DNA of 64,000 nt from NCBI GenBank assembly GCA_958296015.1, contig CATQIH010000006.1, forward strand, positions 1 through 64,000, written 5' to 3'. Under the pieces are notes generated by a model. That model ran no database searches. It saw only the letters and a list, made by a program, of their open reading frames with translations, and had not been told where the DNA came from. This DNA comes from Cyclobacteriaceae bacterium (GTDB lineage: Bacteria; Bacteroidota; Bacteroidia; Cytophagales; Cyclobacteriaceae). Both the position numbers and the translations under genes were made by a program. Below, piece after piece: positions 9,792-19,751 of this stretch. Numbering within the stretch: the stretch's first letter is position 1; each line of letters begins with the position of its first letter.

Positions 9792-11306
9792 TTATTGTTC
9801 TATGGTTAAATCAAACTTTAACTTTCGATTGTCATCAGGTTTAAAGCTTTTACCCTGATCTTTACTGATAGACAACAACGCTCCGGTATTGGATTCTGAA
9901 CTATTATAGGCATATCCGTAGCACCCGGATTTTGTATTGGATTTGAGAACTACTTCATACTGCTTTCCCTTTTTCAGTTCAATATCAGGATGTACCTCAA
10001 TACGACGAGCAGACCATCTCAGGGAATCGGCTGGTATATTTACCTCCCCAAGAAGCCCTTTTTTATTACTTTTTCCTTTCTCATAGAAAGCCAGTGTTAA
10101 ATCATCATCCGGGTATCCACTTTTTAATGTTGTCAAATAAAAGGATTTTAATGCACCACTATCATCAGCGATAAAGGTCTGTGATCGCTGAATATTTCCT
10201 CCTATATCACAAGTTGCTTTATAAGATTCGTCAGTCGCCGAACTATCAGCGGAAGTGTTGATACCCTTTAAGGTAAAAGACTTTAAACATTCCATCGGTT
10301 TTATTGAGCCATCTTCGTTAAATTCAAGAGGGGCCCAATAAAAATTGGCCAATGCTTCATTTTTAGCACCATCATTCCACAGATCACTACCGTACAAATA
10401 TATGATCTCTGAATCTGGTTTCAACATAGAAACAAAGGAAGGTTGACCACCACAGGAATTATCACTTATTTTCGTTCCCTCAGACCATGTGCCCATGATA
10501 GAATCGGCCATCTTGTAAGAGGTTCCTGTGCCCCCGCAATAACCACAATTTGGATCGGAATAGGTCACGTAATAAATCCCGTTTCTCTTAAACAATCCAG
10601 GTGCCTCCGTTTTACCGGAAGTAATCATGGTTTTTACCTCGCCAGTGCCCGACAAATAATCATCCGTTAGTTTTTCAATAGCAATAGTTCCTGTAGTTCT
10701 CCAATCCGTGATGGCAAGATAGCCAGTACCATCATCGTCAATGAAAAGATCGTGATCTCCATTGTTGAGTTCGCCTTCAGGTTTGTCACTGTTAACCTGT
10801 ACATCGGGTTGTGCTCTTTCAGTAAAAGGACCTGTAGGAGATTTTGAGGTAAACACGCGATAGCCGGATACGTTGTCGTAGACGTTTACCCAAAGTACAT
10901 AGTTCTTGTTTTTCTTATTGTAAACTACGTGGGGACGAAAACATCCGTATGTTTTTCCATCACAACGCGACTGCCATGTTGTGGTTTGTGCGTCGAACAA
11001 AAAACCTTCGTCTTTCCAATGAACCAAATCCTTGGAGGAATAAGATTTGAAGCCACAAAAACGTGCCACTTCATTCTGCCATTCAAAGCCACAGTCATAA
11101 CTTGTTCCATAAAGATAGAACGTACCATTATAATAGGAGATTTTTCCATCATGGGCGTCTACCGCATGGCCATCCACATCAAAGCGCGTAGCTTGATCGC
11201 CACTTTTTGAAAAATTTCTAATCTCTTGCGCACGCAACAAGGTACTTGTTAGTAATGCGATGAGTACGGACAAACAAAATTTTATTTTTCTACTATTGAT
11301 TTTCAT
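9792..11306 (-). CDS. GH43-like secreted glycoside hydrolase
   Basis: I chose the ATG at 11306 because it begins a clean signal peptide (MKINSRKIKFCLSVLIALL...RAQE); a longer reading adds unlikely residues. About 504 aa. The first 330 residues look like a five-bladed beta-propeller of clan GH-F: the Asp of VDAHDGKISYYNG (base), the Asp of DHDLFIDDDGTGYL, and the Glu of KTEAPGLFKRNGIYYVTYSDP (likely acid). The C-terminal 150 residues look like a beta-sandwich accessory module. GH43 enzymes remove arabinose or xylose from plant polysaccharides, fitting the isomerase downstream. Exact linkage cannot be read from the sequence. Confidence 0.75.
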   Translation of the reverse strand: MKINSRKIKFCLSVLIALLTSTLLRAQEIRNFSKSGDQATRFDVDGHAVDAHDGKISYYNGTFYLYGTSYDCGFEWQNEVARFCGFKSYSSKDLVHWKDEGFLFDAQTTTWQSRCDGKTYGCFRPHVVYNKKNKNYVLWVNVYDNVSGYRVFTSKSPTGPFTERAQPDVQVNSDKPEGELNNGDHDLFIDDDGTGYLAITDWRTTGTIAIEKLTDDYLSGTGEVKTMITSGKTEAPGLFKRNGIYYVTYSDPNCGYCGGTGTSYKMADSIMGTWSEGTKISDNSCGGQPSFVSMLKPDSEIIYLYGSDLWNDGAKNEALANFYWAPLEFNEDGSIKPMECLKSFTLKGINTSADSSATDESYKATCDIGGNIQRSQTFIADDSGALKSFYLTTLKSGYPDDDLTLAFYEKGKSNKKGLLGEVNIPADSLRWSARRIEVHPDIELKKGKQYEVVLKSNTKSGCYGYAYNSSESNTGALLSISKDQGKSFKPDDNRKLKFDLTIEQ

Positions 11307-11391
11307 GATAATGCTTTGAAAAAAATTATACGCTATTGGAGTAGACAGATACAACCCCGTTTTATTCAGTCTATGGTTATAAATATCTAAT

Positions 11392-12891
11392 TCAATATCC
11401 CGTATTTTGTTCTATTTCGGGATTAACTACTAGCTCTCGTTCGGGGATAGGAAAATAAATCTCATTTGCCGAAAAAATGTAATCTCCCGGATTAAAGGGA
11501 ATCTGCCCTCTGGAGGTGGTAGGGTTTTCTTTTTCCCGCTCACCATATTCATTAAGAAATTCTACCAATACGGGAACATCAAAAGCTCTTTTCAGATCAA
11601 ACCAGCGGTGGTTTTCAAAAGCCAGTTCTATCCGCCTTTCATGCAATAAAGCGAGTTTGAATTCTTCTTGGGATAGATTAGTGCTTATGGGCGATAGTCC
11701 TGCTCTTTCCCGTATTTGATTGACATAATTATATGCTTCCGCAGTTGGTGCAGATTGTTCGTTTATTGCCTCAGCAGCCATCAACAAAACATCGGCATAC
11801 CTATAAATGGGCCAATTATCGTTGGGACGTCCTTGAATACTATGTTCATGTCGAAACTTTTCAATAAATGGCACTGGCACAAATTCCCCATCAACACTTG
11901 TATAACCTTCACTCAGCGAAACATCTTTCCTCAGATCTCCTTCTTCGTATGCACTTATAATATCTCTTGTAGGGATATTCCAACCGCCCCCGCTAATACC
12001 AGGAAAGCCCGTCACTTCACCTTGCGTATTTAAAGGGTAAAAATTATAGATAAATCCGCTTGATTCCCCAAGGTCGTTATCCCCCTGAAATTGTACCTCA
12101 AAAATTGATTCATTATTGTTCTTATTATTTGGGTCAAAGATGTCCGCATAATTAGGTAATAAGGAATACAAATTAGAATTGATAACTTGATCCAGAGAGG
12201 CTTTTGCTTTTGCGTAATCTTTGAGTGTTAACCAAAATTGCCCTTGTAACGTTAAAGCGGCACCTTTTGTGAGCCTTCCCGCTTCTGAAGGTTCTACCGC
12301 TAAAGGAAGGTTTGAAACGGCAAAATCAAGATCGCTTTCTATCAGATCATAAACTTCTGAAACCGGAGAGCGTCTGAGTTCGAATGAGGCCGAGGGATCT
12401 TCTATAGGTTCGGTTAAAATAACCACATCTCCAAAATACTGACTAAGATGAAAATAGTGATAAGCCCTGAAAAACTTTAACTCTTCTTCAAATCTATTTG
12501 AAACAATGGGATCTAATGACATTTCGTTCAATCTGGCAAGCGCTACATTAATATTGCCAAGCACATTATACGTATCTCGATATAGGGTGTAAATCTGATT
12601 GGTATTGGGGGTTACCTGCCAATACTCAAAAGATTCTGCATGGGGCGCAAATCCTCTGTTACCTTGATTAAAATGTACCGTTGTATTATCCGTATATAAT
12701 TCTTTATAATACCATTGATTCGCAATGATAGCCTGTAATTGACCATAAATACCCAAAACCGCTTGCTCAAACTGGTCTTCCGTTTGGTAGAAAGTACCTT
12801 CTCCTAGCTGGGTAGGATTTTGTTTATCCAGAAATTCCTCACTGCAAGAAACCAGGGAAAGAGCAATGAAAAGATATATGATATTTTTCAT
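11392..12891 (-). CDS. susD: RagB/SusD family glycan-binding lipoprotein
   Basis: 499 aa with a lipoprotein signal (MKNIIYLFIALSLVSC, Cys at about 16) and the SusD pattern: EEFLDKQNP after the signal, TPR-like helices, NQIRERAGLSP and a C-terminal RRIELAFENHRWFDLKR block. SusD proteins sit on the outer membrane and cap the SusC transporter, binding oligosaccharides. The gene lies 12 nt after the SusC remnant, the standard susCD order. With SusC truncated here, it probably has no working partner at this locus. Confidence 0.9.
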   Translation of the reverse strand: MKNIIYLFIALSLVSCSEEFLDKQNPTQLGEGTFYQTEDQFEQAVLGIYGQLQAIIANQWYYKELYTDNTTVHFNQGNRGFAPHAESFEYWQVTPNTNQIYTLYRDTYNVLGNINVALARLNEMSLDPIVSNRFEEELKFFRAYHYFHLSQYFGDVVILTEPIEDPSASFELRRSPVSEVYDLIESDLDFAVSNLPLAVEPSEAGRLTKGAALTLQGQFWLTLKDYAKAKASLDQVINSNLYSLLPNYADIFDPNNKNNNESIFEVQFQGDNDLGESSGFIYNFYPLNTQGEVTGFPGISGGGWNIPTRDIISAYEEGDLRKDVSLSEGYTSVDGEFVPVPFIEKFRHEHSIQGRPNDNWPIYRYADVLLMAAEAINEQSAPTAEAYNYVNQIRERAGLSPISTNLSQEEFKLALLHERRIELAFENHRWFDLKRAFDVPVLVEFLNEYGEREKENPTTSRGQIPFNPGDYIFSANEIYFPIPERELVVNPEIEQNTGY

Positions 12892-12903
12892 GATTTTATT
12901 TTT

Positions 12904-14579
12904 TTAAAATGTAAGATTGACTCCAAGGCTATATGTACTGGGTAACGGATATGGCAGATTGTCAATGCCTGGGCTGATACCTCCTGAGGTATTAACATCG
13001 GGGTTTCCGCCAGGAAAATCCGATATAAGCAATAGATTATCTCCGTTTACATATATTCTTGCGCTATTAAAGAAGGTATTTGACTCATTGAATGGAATAT
13101 TATAGCCCAAAGAAATATTTCTCACCCAAATATGACTGGCATCGTGCACATAAAAACTGTTGGCCTCCCTGGTCCATTTAAAATAATTAGCGGTAGGTAT
13201 ATTTCCGTTTCCAGGCATTTCAGGAGATCTAAAGCGGTTCATGGCTCTTCGCTCAACATTGAATATTCCATCCAGGTTAAGCGTAGTGGTTTCAATATTA
13301 CGGTATACATCATAATTTTGTGCTCCGGTAAAAACTATATTGAAATCAAATGCTTTGTAATTCATCCCGGCGTTTAACGACCAAATAAATTCCGGATTTG
13401 GATTACCAATTTCCACCCAATCCTGTCTGTCATAGGAAACTACTCCATCACCGGTTGCATCCAAATATTTAAAAGAGCCAGGTATGGCCCCCTCCTGAGT
13501 GGGCGAATTATCGATCTCTGCTTGGTTTTGAAAAACTCCCAAGTTCTTGAATCCGTAGAGCATACCTATGGGTCTACCGACCTTAGATACATTATTTGCC
13601 CCATAAAAATCACCTCCGGTCCTTATTTCATCGTTGTCCCCATTTACTTCAATAACTTTATTACGATTAAATGAGATATTGAAATCAGCATGATAACTAA
13701 AATTGTTGTTTACTACATTCTGAAAGTTAGTCTTAAATTCAAATCCAGTATTCTCTACTTTCCCAATGTTGGTAAATATGGTCTCAAAGCCGGATACCGA
13801 AGGGATATTGATGGGCAACAACATATTCTCAGTTGACCTATTGTAATATTCCGCAGTAAAACTTAATCTATTGTTCAAGATCACTAAGTCCAAACCATAA
13901 TCAAATTGCCTTGATTCTTCCCATCCAAGATTGGGGTTGGCCAGAGAATTTAACACTTTACCAGGCGCCAGGTTGTTTCCTATAATATAATTCTCGTTTC
14001 TTAAAGTAGATAGACTGGTGTAGTCTCCAATATTATTATTACCGGTCACTCCAAAACTAGCTCTCAACTTGAGTTGATCAAGCCAGTCTACGTCTATCAA
14101 AGGCGATTCTTCAGAAATTCTCCATCCTAGTGAAATAGCCGGAAAATCTCCCCATTTGGTATTTGAACCAAATCTGGAACTACCCTCGCGGCGATAGCTC
14201 GCCGACAGAAGGTATTTATTTGAATAATTATAATTTATTTGGGCAAAATAAGCCAAGAGACTCCAGCTCCTTTCATCGGAAGCTGTGGTAATGGATTCCG
14301 CATTTTGTAAGAACTGAATTATATCATCTGGGAAATTAGAACCTCGGGAGTTAATATTTCTCCAATTATTTTCTTGCGCGGTAAAACCAAGAAGTGCATC
14401 TACATTATGATCCGCATTGATAGTTTTATTATAGGTAAGGAGCTGATCTGTAGACCAGTTGGTCTCCTCAATATATTCTTCCCGCAATATGGCATTTTGC
14501 GGTGGGCGTGGTGCAAACAGGTCATTTGTTGCCAAAGTAGAAGGTCTAAATTCATTGGCCCTGCTATTGGCAATTGATG
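12904..14579 (-). pseudogene. susC: SusC/RagA TonB-dependent receptor, 5' part missing
   Basis: The open frame runs from the ISAs1 boundary at 14579 to the stop at 12904, about 558 residues, against about 1000 for a full SusC. What remains is the C-terminal beta-barrel half (strand motifs such as LLSASYRREGSSRFG, LKLRASFGVTGNNNIGDY, ending PYPLPSTYSLGVNLTF). The signal peptide, CarboxypepD_reg and plug domains are absent. They do not appear on the other side of the insertion sequence either, so the IS lies at a deletion or rearrangement end point. Outer-membrane import by this locus should be lost. Confidence 0.85.
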
Positions 14580-15749
14580 CAGGTTAAACGCACTAATAGA
14601 CGAAGACAGGCTATATTTGTCAGAAAACAGAGATGGAACTAAGTAGTATATTTTCAGAGGTGGCCGATCCACGTCGCAATACGCTATTAAAGCGACACAT
14701 GTTATCAGACATATTGCTATTGAGTCTGTTTGCCACTTTATCAGGCTGTGATACCGACCAGGAGATAGAAGAGTAGGGTAAGAACAAAGAGGAATTCTTG
14801 CGGCAGTTTTTATGGCTACCCAATGGCATACCTTCACATGATACGATCACGCGGGTGTTGAATGCTATAGATGCCAAGCAGTTTGCTGGCTGTCTATATC
14901 GTCATTCGCGCTACTTGTGCGAGTTTTTGGAAGCCCACCATATCAGTATAGACGGCAAAGTGCTACGGGGAACAGCACAAGCGGGCAAACGCAACAGCGG
15001 GGTGTGCGTAGTGAGTGCCTGGGCCTGTGAGAAAGAGTTGGTATTGGGACAGCGCAAGACCGAGCAAAAAAGCAACGAGAAGACGGCGCTACCGGCGCTA
15101 CTGGAAGATTTAGAGGTAAAGGGAGCAATTGTAAGCATTGACGCGATTGCCAACGGTCCGGCGATTGCCGAGCAGATTGTAGATAAGCAAGGGCATTATC
15201 TGTTATCTTTGAAGAAGAATCAAAAGAACACTTTTGAGCAAGTACATGATTACATGATGAGTCATCATGCCGGTATGTGCTGTGACAAAAGCATAGACTT
15301 CGGTTCGGGACGTATAGAGACGCGTACCTGCTATGTGATTACGTGTACTGATTTGTTGGAAGAGACGCTGGCCTGGAAGAACATTGCCTCTATCGTCATG
15401 GTACATGCCGTGCGAGAAACAGGCACCAAACGCCAGGAAGAATACCGCTTTTATCTGAGTGATGTAGCTGAAAGCCCGGCTTATTTTAACCAAAAGGTAC
15501 GCGAGCATTGGGGAGTAGAAAACCAGCTCCATTGGCAGCTAGACGTTAGCTTCGCCGAAGACCAATGTCGTACCAACACTAAGAACGGGGCGGAGAACCG
15601 AAACACGCTCAGAAAGCTATCCTTGCAACTACTCAAACAGATGGATGACAAGCACAGCATCAAAGTCAGACGAAAAAAAGCCGGATGGGACAATGACTAC
15701 CTTACCCAGGTTATACGCCAATACTGCTCTGATTAGTGCGTTTAACCTG
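14580..15749 (+). mobile_element. ISAs1-family insertion sequence
   Basis: Bounded by an 18-bp inverted repeat, CAGGTTAAACGCACTAAT at 14580-14597 and its complement at 15732-15749, total 1170 bp. The flanks (ending attgatg on the left, starting gctagaa on the right) do not match. There is thus no target duplication, which suggests a deletion or recombination beside the element. Confidence 0.85.
14633..15736 (+). pseudogene. ISAs1 transposase with in-frame amber stop
   Basis: Reading from the ATG at 14633 gives the ISAs1 N-terminus (MELSSIFSEVADPRRNT..., GCDTDQEIEE) up to a TAG at 14774-14776, then continues in the same frame with GKNKEEFLRQFLWLPNGIPSHDTITRVL and the DDE region (ISIDGKVLRGT, SIDAIANG, HWGVENQLHWQLDVSFAED). 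Relatives have a tyrosine at the TAG position, so one point mutation separates this from an intact gene of about 367 residues. An internal start at 14798 could still give 312 aa lacking the N-terminal domain. Confidence 0.85.
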
Positions 15750-15799
15750 GCTAGAAAAGCCTAATAAGTATTATTTTATAAGCTTACACAACGAAGATC

Positions 15800-16120
15800 A
15801 TGATAACGATTCAACAAGAAGACAAATTATTTACCCTTGTCAACGTGTTTACTGTTAAACCTGAAAATCAGCAAAAGCTGTCAACATTGTTACTGGAAGC
15901 AGGAGAAACCATGCAGCAAATACCAGGCTTTGTTTCAGCCAGCCTGCACAATAGCTACGACGGCAAGTATGTTGTGAATTATGTACAATGGCGCACCCAG
16001 GAAAATTTTGATGCCATGCTGCACCATCCACAGGCTCTCCCGCATATGCAAGCTGCAGCCGAGTTGGCAGAAAGCTACAATCCTATCTCTAGTGAGGTAG
16101 TAGGCATCATTAGCCTGTAA
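15800..16120 (+). CDS. ABM-domain putative monooxygenase
   Basis: 106 aa, the length of a single antibiotic-biosynthesis-monooxygenase (ABM) ferredoxin-like domain. Motifs: FTLVNVFTVKPENQQKLSTLL near the start, GFVSASLHNSYDGKYVVNYVQWRTQENF in the middle, and a C-terminal HMQAAAELAESYNPI. Family members oxidise small aromatics or act as stress proteins; no substrate can be read here. It resembles the second ABM gene at 18486, suggesting a paralogous pair. It begins 50 nt after the ISAs1 end. Confidence 0.8.
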   Translation: MITIQQEDKLFTLVNVFTVKPENQQKLSTLLLEAGETMQQIPGFVSASLHNSYDGKYVVNYVQWRTQENFDAMLHHPQALPHMQAAAELAESYNPISSEVVGIISL

Positions 16121-16198
16121 AGTAGGTTTTAATTGTATACGCCTTCTTGCCTTCATTTAAATGCATTTAAGCAACATTTAAAATAAAAGATCTCGAGC

Positions 16199-16792
16199 AT
16201 GTTGAACATGGATGGCGACAAATACAAATATATCACGGCTGCAATACGCAACTTTTGTACAGTGAGTGAAACGCATATGGCTGAAATCTCAAATTTTTTC
16301 ACCATAGTGAATCTTAAAAAAAATGAATATTTTTTGAAAGAAGGACAAGTGTGTAAAAAAATAGGGTCTTTAAATATGGGATTGATAAGGCATTATTATG
16401 TCACCAGCCATAGTGAGGTTACCCGTTGGATGTCGTTGCCAAATGATTTTAGTACTTCATTACGAAGTTTTATTTTAAAAACTCCGAGCATTGAAAATTT
16501 GCAGGCCGTTACCGATTGTGAATTGATTGTATTTGATAGACAAGCTTTTGATTATTTAATTGAAAAAAACGAAGCTTTCAAAACCTTCTATATTAAAGCA
16601 TTAGAGTACAACTATATCACCATTGAAGATCGTGTGTTTAGCCTGATTGAAAAATCGGCAGAAGAAAGATTTGAGTGGATGGCAAAAACACAAATCCGTT
16701 TTATTCAGCAAGTACCCGTTATGTATACTGCTTCCATGCTGGGTATTACACCAAGGCATTTGAGCAGGTTGCGAAAAAAATACACGATTTGA
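16199..16792 (+). CDS. Crp/Fnr-family transcriptional regulator
   Basis: 197 aa with an N-terminal cyclic-nucleotide-binding fold (KKNEYFLKEGQVCKKIGSLNMGLIRHYY) and a short C-terminal helix-turn-helix (VPVMYTASMLGITPRHLSRLRKKY). Bacteroidota have many of these cAMP-independent Crp-like regulators, often beside the gene they control. The next gene on the same strand is a short-chain dehydrogenase, a plausible target. Effector unknown. Confidence 0.8.
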   Translation: MLNMDGDKYKYITAAIRNFCTVSETHMAEISNFFTIVNLKKNEYFLKEGQVCKKIGSLNMGLIRHYYVTSHSEVTRWMSLPNDFSTSLRSFILKTPSIENLQAVTDCELIVFDRQAFDYLIEKNEAFKTFYIKALEYNYITIEDRVFSLIEKSAEERFEWMAKTQIRFIQQVPVMYTASMLGITPRHLSRLRKKYTI

Positions 16793-16871
16793 TCTCCCCT
16801 TAATTTTTCGGACAAATGTCCTTCGCCTCTGATTTCTACCGCTCTAATATTGCTTTTAAAAATTACAGGTC

Positions 16872-17696
16872 ATGAAGCATAAACAAACAATCGTTATTAC
16901 CGGTGCTTCTTCCGGTATAGGAAAAGCAACTGCAATTTATTTTGCTCAACAAGGCTGGAATGTGGCTGCAACCATGCGTAACACAGGCAATGCAGGCTAT
17001 TTTGCGGCACATCCTTCTATTGCTCTTTTTACACTTGATGTTACGGATCAGGAAAGTATTAAAAGTGCATTAGCTCAAATAATGCATAAGTTTTCAGATA
17101 TTGATGTGCTGTACAATAATGCCGGCTATGCCCTTGCCGGTGCTTTTGAGGCAACCACCGATGAACAGGTTAGAAAACAATTTGAAACAAATTTGTTTGG
17201 TGTGATGAATGTTACACGTGCTTTCCTGCCTCATTTTCGTAGCAGGAAAAAGGGAATAATTTTGAATACCACATCTTCTGGCGGTATTCTAACCTTTCCT
17301 TTGTACAGTATTTACAACAGTACAAAATGGGCATTGGAAGGATTTATGGAAGCCTTGCAATTTGAAGTGAAATCATTTAATATTCATATCAAAAATATTG
17401 AACCCGGCTCTGTAAAAAGTGAATTTACAGATAACATAAGTTTTGTTTCCAACGCAGATTATGACAATTATGCAAACAGCGTTCAGTACAACACGTTAGC
17501 TGGATATAAAAATGCGCCAACTCCGGATGTTGTTGCCAAAGTTGTTTTTAAAGCTGCTACTGACAATCGCTCAAAACTTCGGTATCCGGCTACCTCGCAG
17601 GCAAAATCCGCTTTCTTTTTCAGATGGCTGTTACCCTTAAAGGTATTTAATAAAATGGTATCTGTACCTGTGGAAAAAGAAATTAAAACAAATTGA
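16872..17696 (+). CDS. Short-chain dehydrogenase/reductase (SDR)
   Basis: 274 aa classical SDR. The cofactor motif TGASSGIG lies near residue 10 (TGxxxGxG), NNAG near 87, the catalytic Ser in NTTSSGG, and YNSTK supplies the Tyr-x-x-x-Lys pair. It should be an NAD(P)H-dependent oxidoreductase of unknown substrate. It follows a Crp/Fnr-type gene by 79 nt and may be regulated by it. One of six SDR genes or remnants in this region. Confidence 0.85.
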   Translation: MKHKQTIVITGASSGIGKATAIYFAQQGWNVAATMRNTGNAGYFAAHPSIALFTLDVTDQESIKSALAQIMHKFSDIDVLYNNAGYALAGAFEATTDEQVRKQFETNLFGVMNVTRAFLPHFRSRKKGIILNTTSSGGILTFPLYSIYNSTKWALEGFMEALQFEVKSFNIHIKNIEPGSVKSEFTDNISFVSNADYDNYANSVQYNTLAGYKNAPTPDVVAKVVFKAATDNRSKLRYPATSQAKSAFFFRWLLPLKVFNKMVSVPVEKEIKTN

Positions 17697-17793
17697 TGAA
17701 AATATGGACGAAGTTAGTGCCTATATATCATTCTCAAAAACTGAAGACAGTTTCTTGCTGAAAATTAGTATTAGCACAACCCGGATGTAAAGC

Positions 17794-18063
17794 ATGAACT
17801 TGTCGGCTGCCGGGAACCTGAAATACAATTTAAATTTTGTAAGCATTATGAAACGTATCCCGATAGATCGGTTATCAGAACAAGTCGGTTTGAAAATTGA
17901 AATCATGCGTTTTGAAATGAAAGATATTCCTTATGCTTACGACGAGGCAAATATTGCAAGAGAAAATTATCATTTGCTAGAGAAAGTGTATGACCGTAAT
18001 ATCGCAGGCATTGATCTGTTGGACAACAGCAGAAGATTGAATAACAAAATACTTGAATTTTAA
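17794..18063 (+). pseudogene. Short fragment resembling TolC-type efflux protein
   Basis: 89 aa. The segment EVGLKIEI-like helix followed by ANIARENYHLLEKVYDRNIAGIDLLDN resembles the helical repeat of TolC/OprM outer-membrane proteins, where A--NL-L-E--Y--G--S-IDLLDAQ is conserved. There is no signal peptide and the length is about a fifth of a TolC, so this is most likely a remnant rather than a working gene. A small unrelated protein cannot be excluded. Confidence 0.35.
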
Positions 18064-18074
18064 CTTAAAAACAC

Positions 18075-18422
18075 ATGAGTGAGGATAATAAATCAATCCT
18101 AATAAAGGGGAACGCAGCCATCAGCAATGCTGATTATGAAGGTTTCCTGATTCATTGCACCGAAGATACCGAATGGGTGTTTGTGGGCGACAGAACGTTG
18201 CATGGAAAAAAAGCTGTACGCCAATGGATGGCAGAAACTTACTTAGAACCGCCACAAAACGAGGTGGAAGCACTGATTGCCGAAGGGGATTTTGTTACCG
18301 CAACAGGCACCATAACGGTGAAGGACAAAAACGGTAAAACGGACACTTCTTTATACTGCGATGTATGGGAATTTCGGGATGGTAAAATGGCTAAGCTGAG
18401 AGCTTTTGTCATCAAATCTTAA
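18075..18422 (+). CDS. SnoaL/NTF2-like protein
   Basis: 115 aa with the one-domain cone fold of the SnoaL/ketosteroid-isomerase group: ISNADYEGFLIHCTEDTEWVFVGDRTLHGKKAVRQWM, then EVEALIAEGDFVTATGTITVKDKNGKTDTSLYCDVWEFRDGKMAKLRAFV. These proteins isomerise or hydrate small molecules or only bind them. Function unknown. It starts 11 nt after the preceding fragment. Confidence 0.75.
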   Translation: MSEDNKSILIKGNAAISNADYEGFLIHCTEDTEWVFVGDRTLHGKKAVRQWMAETYLEPPQNEVEALIAEGDFVTATGTITVKDKNGKTDTSLYCDVWEFRDGKMAKLRAFVIKS

Positions 18423-18485
18423 TTCCGCTAAAACCACAATGATTAACCTGCACTTTCCGCGTTTTTTAAGTCAAATCACACAATC

Positions 18486-18815
18486 ATGACAACAATTGAC
18501 AGTAACAAAAAAATCTGCACCCTCATTAATGTTTTTACGGTTGAGCCTGCAAAGCAAAAAGAACTATTTGACAGCCTCGTGGAGGCAAGTGAAAAAGTGA
18601 TGAGCAAAATGCAAGGTTACATTTCTGCCAACATCCATATGGGCGACGACGGCAAGACGGTAACCAACTATGCGCAGTGGGCATCATTGCAGGACTATCA
18701 GAGAGTGCTTAAGTTGCCGGAAGTAATGGAACACTTAAAAACAGCAGCAGCTCTTGCCATAGAATTCAAGCCCGTTACCTACAACACGATCTGGACGGAT
18801 GGCAAGAATGCCTAA
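18486..18815 (+). CDS. ABM-domain putative monooxygenase, second copy
   Basis: 109 aa, similar in length and pattern to the gene at 15800 (CTLINVFTVEPAKQKELFDSLVEA, GYISANIHMGDDGKTVTNYAQWAS). A single ferredoxin-like ABM domain with unknown substrate. Its last codons overlap the start of the EVE-domain gene, so the two are translated together. Confidence 0.8.
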   Translation: MTTIDSNKKICTLINVFTVEPAKQKELFDSLVEASEKVMSKMQGYISANIHMGDDGKTVTNYAQWASLQDYQRVLKLPEVMEHLKTAAALAIEFKPVTYNTIWTDGKNA

Positions 18816-19239
18816 ATACTTACTACTATCTGCAAGCCGCGACCACGTGCTCAAGGGCGTGGCGGGCAGCTTTGCACAGGCAAGGCATGGCCACAAAGAT
18901 TTAATAAGCAAACTGTCAAAAGGAGACTGGATTGTGTTTTACTCGGCAAAGGATGAGTACGAGGGCGGTAAGCCACTACAACAATTCACTGCACTCGGGC
19001 AAGTAACCGATGAAGAACCTTACCAGCCAGATGGGTCCGAAAACTTTAAACCTTACCGGCGGGCGGTAGCGTTTGAAAAAGTAACGGAAACAGAAATCCG
19101 CCCTTTATTGGAGCAATTATCTTTTATAAAAAACAAAAAAAGATGGGGCTTTTATCTTATCAGTGGTTTCCGAGAACTTTCAAACGCCGATTTTGAGGTG
19201 ATACGGGCCGCCATGAAACAAAAGCAAGACCAAAAGTAA
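18808..19239 (+). CDS. EVE-domain protein
   Basis: About 143 aa. The N-terminus MPKYLLLSASRDHVLKGV, the GDWIVFYSAKD segment and FTALGQVTDEEPYQP are typical of EVE (PUA-like) domains, which bind modified bases in RNA or DNA. The ATG at 18808 overlaps the end of the ABM gene by 8 nt; an in-frame ATG at 18799 is an alternative. EVE domains often occur as modified-DNA readers in restriction systems, but no nuclease is next to this one. Confidence 0.75.
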   Translation: MPKYLLLSASRDHVLKGVAGSFAQARHGHKDLISKLSKGDWIVFYSAKDEYEGGKPLQQFTALGQVTDEEPYQPDGSENFKPYRRAVAFEKVTETEIRPLLEQLSFIKNKKRWGFYLISGFRELSNADFEVIRAAMKQKQDQK

Positions 19240-19319
19240 TTTCCTGGTATTTCTGGTTTTGCAGGAATTACCGGCCCGATTCACACCACTTCTTTACAGT
19301 GTAATGCTAAAACAAAAAA

Positions 19320-19751
19320 ATGGAAATTAAAACAGAAACCCTAATTCATGCAGCCCCTGAAAAAGTCTGGGCCGTCCTCACTGATTTTGATAGTTACCCT
19401 GCCTGGAACCCATTCATACGATCTGTAGAAGGCAAACCCGAAGTTGGCAGCACACTTACTGTAACAATCATGCAGTCGGGAGAGAAGGGCACCACTTTCA
19501 AGCCTAAAGTCTTGACTTTAAAATCGGCCAAAGAATTAAGCTGGCTGGGGCGGCTGTTGCTACCCAATATTTTTGACGGCGAGCACAAGTTTGAGCTTAT
19601 TGACAACCGCAACGGCACCACTACGTTCCGGCAAAGTGAAAACTTCACAGGAATCCTAGTGCCGTTTTTTAAAAAGCAGCTTGAAAACAATACTGCAAAA
19701 GGATTTGAAGGGATGAATAAGAAGTTGAAAGAATTAGCTGAAAAGAAGTAA
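19320..19751 (+). CDS. SRPBCC-fold protein (polyketide cyclase/dehydrase-like)
   Basis: 143 aa covering one START-like domain: ETLIHAAPEKVWAVLTDFDSYPAWNPFIRSVEGKPEVGSTLTV and a C-terminal helix (FEGMNKKLKELAEKK). Such proteins bind small hydrophobic ligands in a deep cavity. No ligand or partner can be inferred. No membrane segment. Confidence 0.8.
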   Translation: MEIKTETLIHAAPEKVWAVLTDFDSYPAWNPFIRSVEGKPEVGSTLTVTIMQSGEKGTTFKPKVLTLKSAKELSWLGRLLLPNIFDGEHKFELIDNRNGTTTFRQSENFTGILVPFFKKQLENNTAKGFEGMNKKLKELAEKK

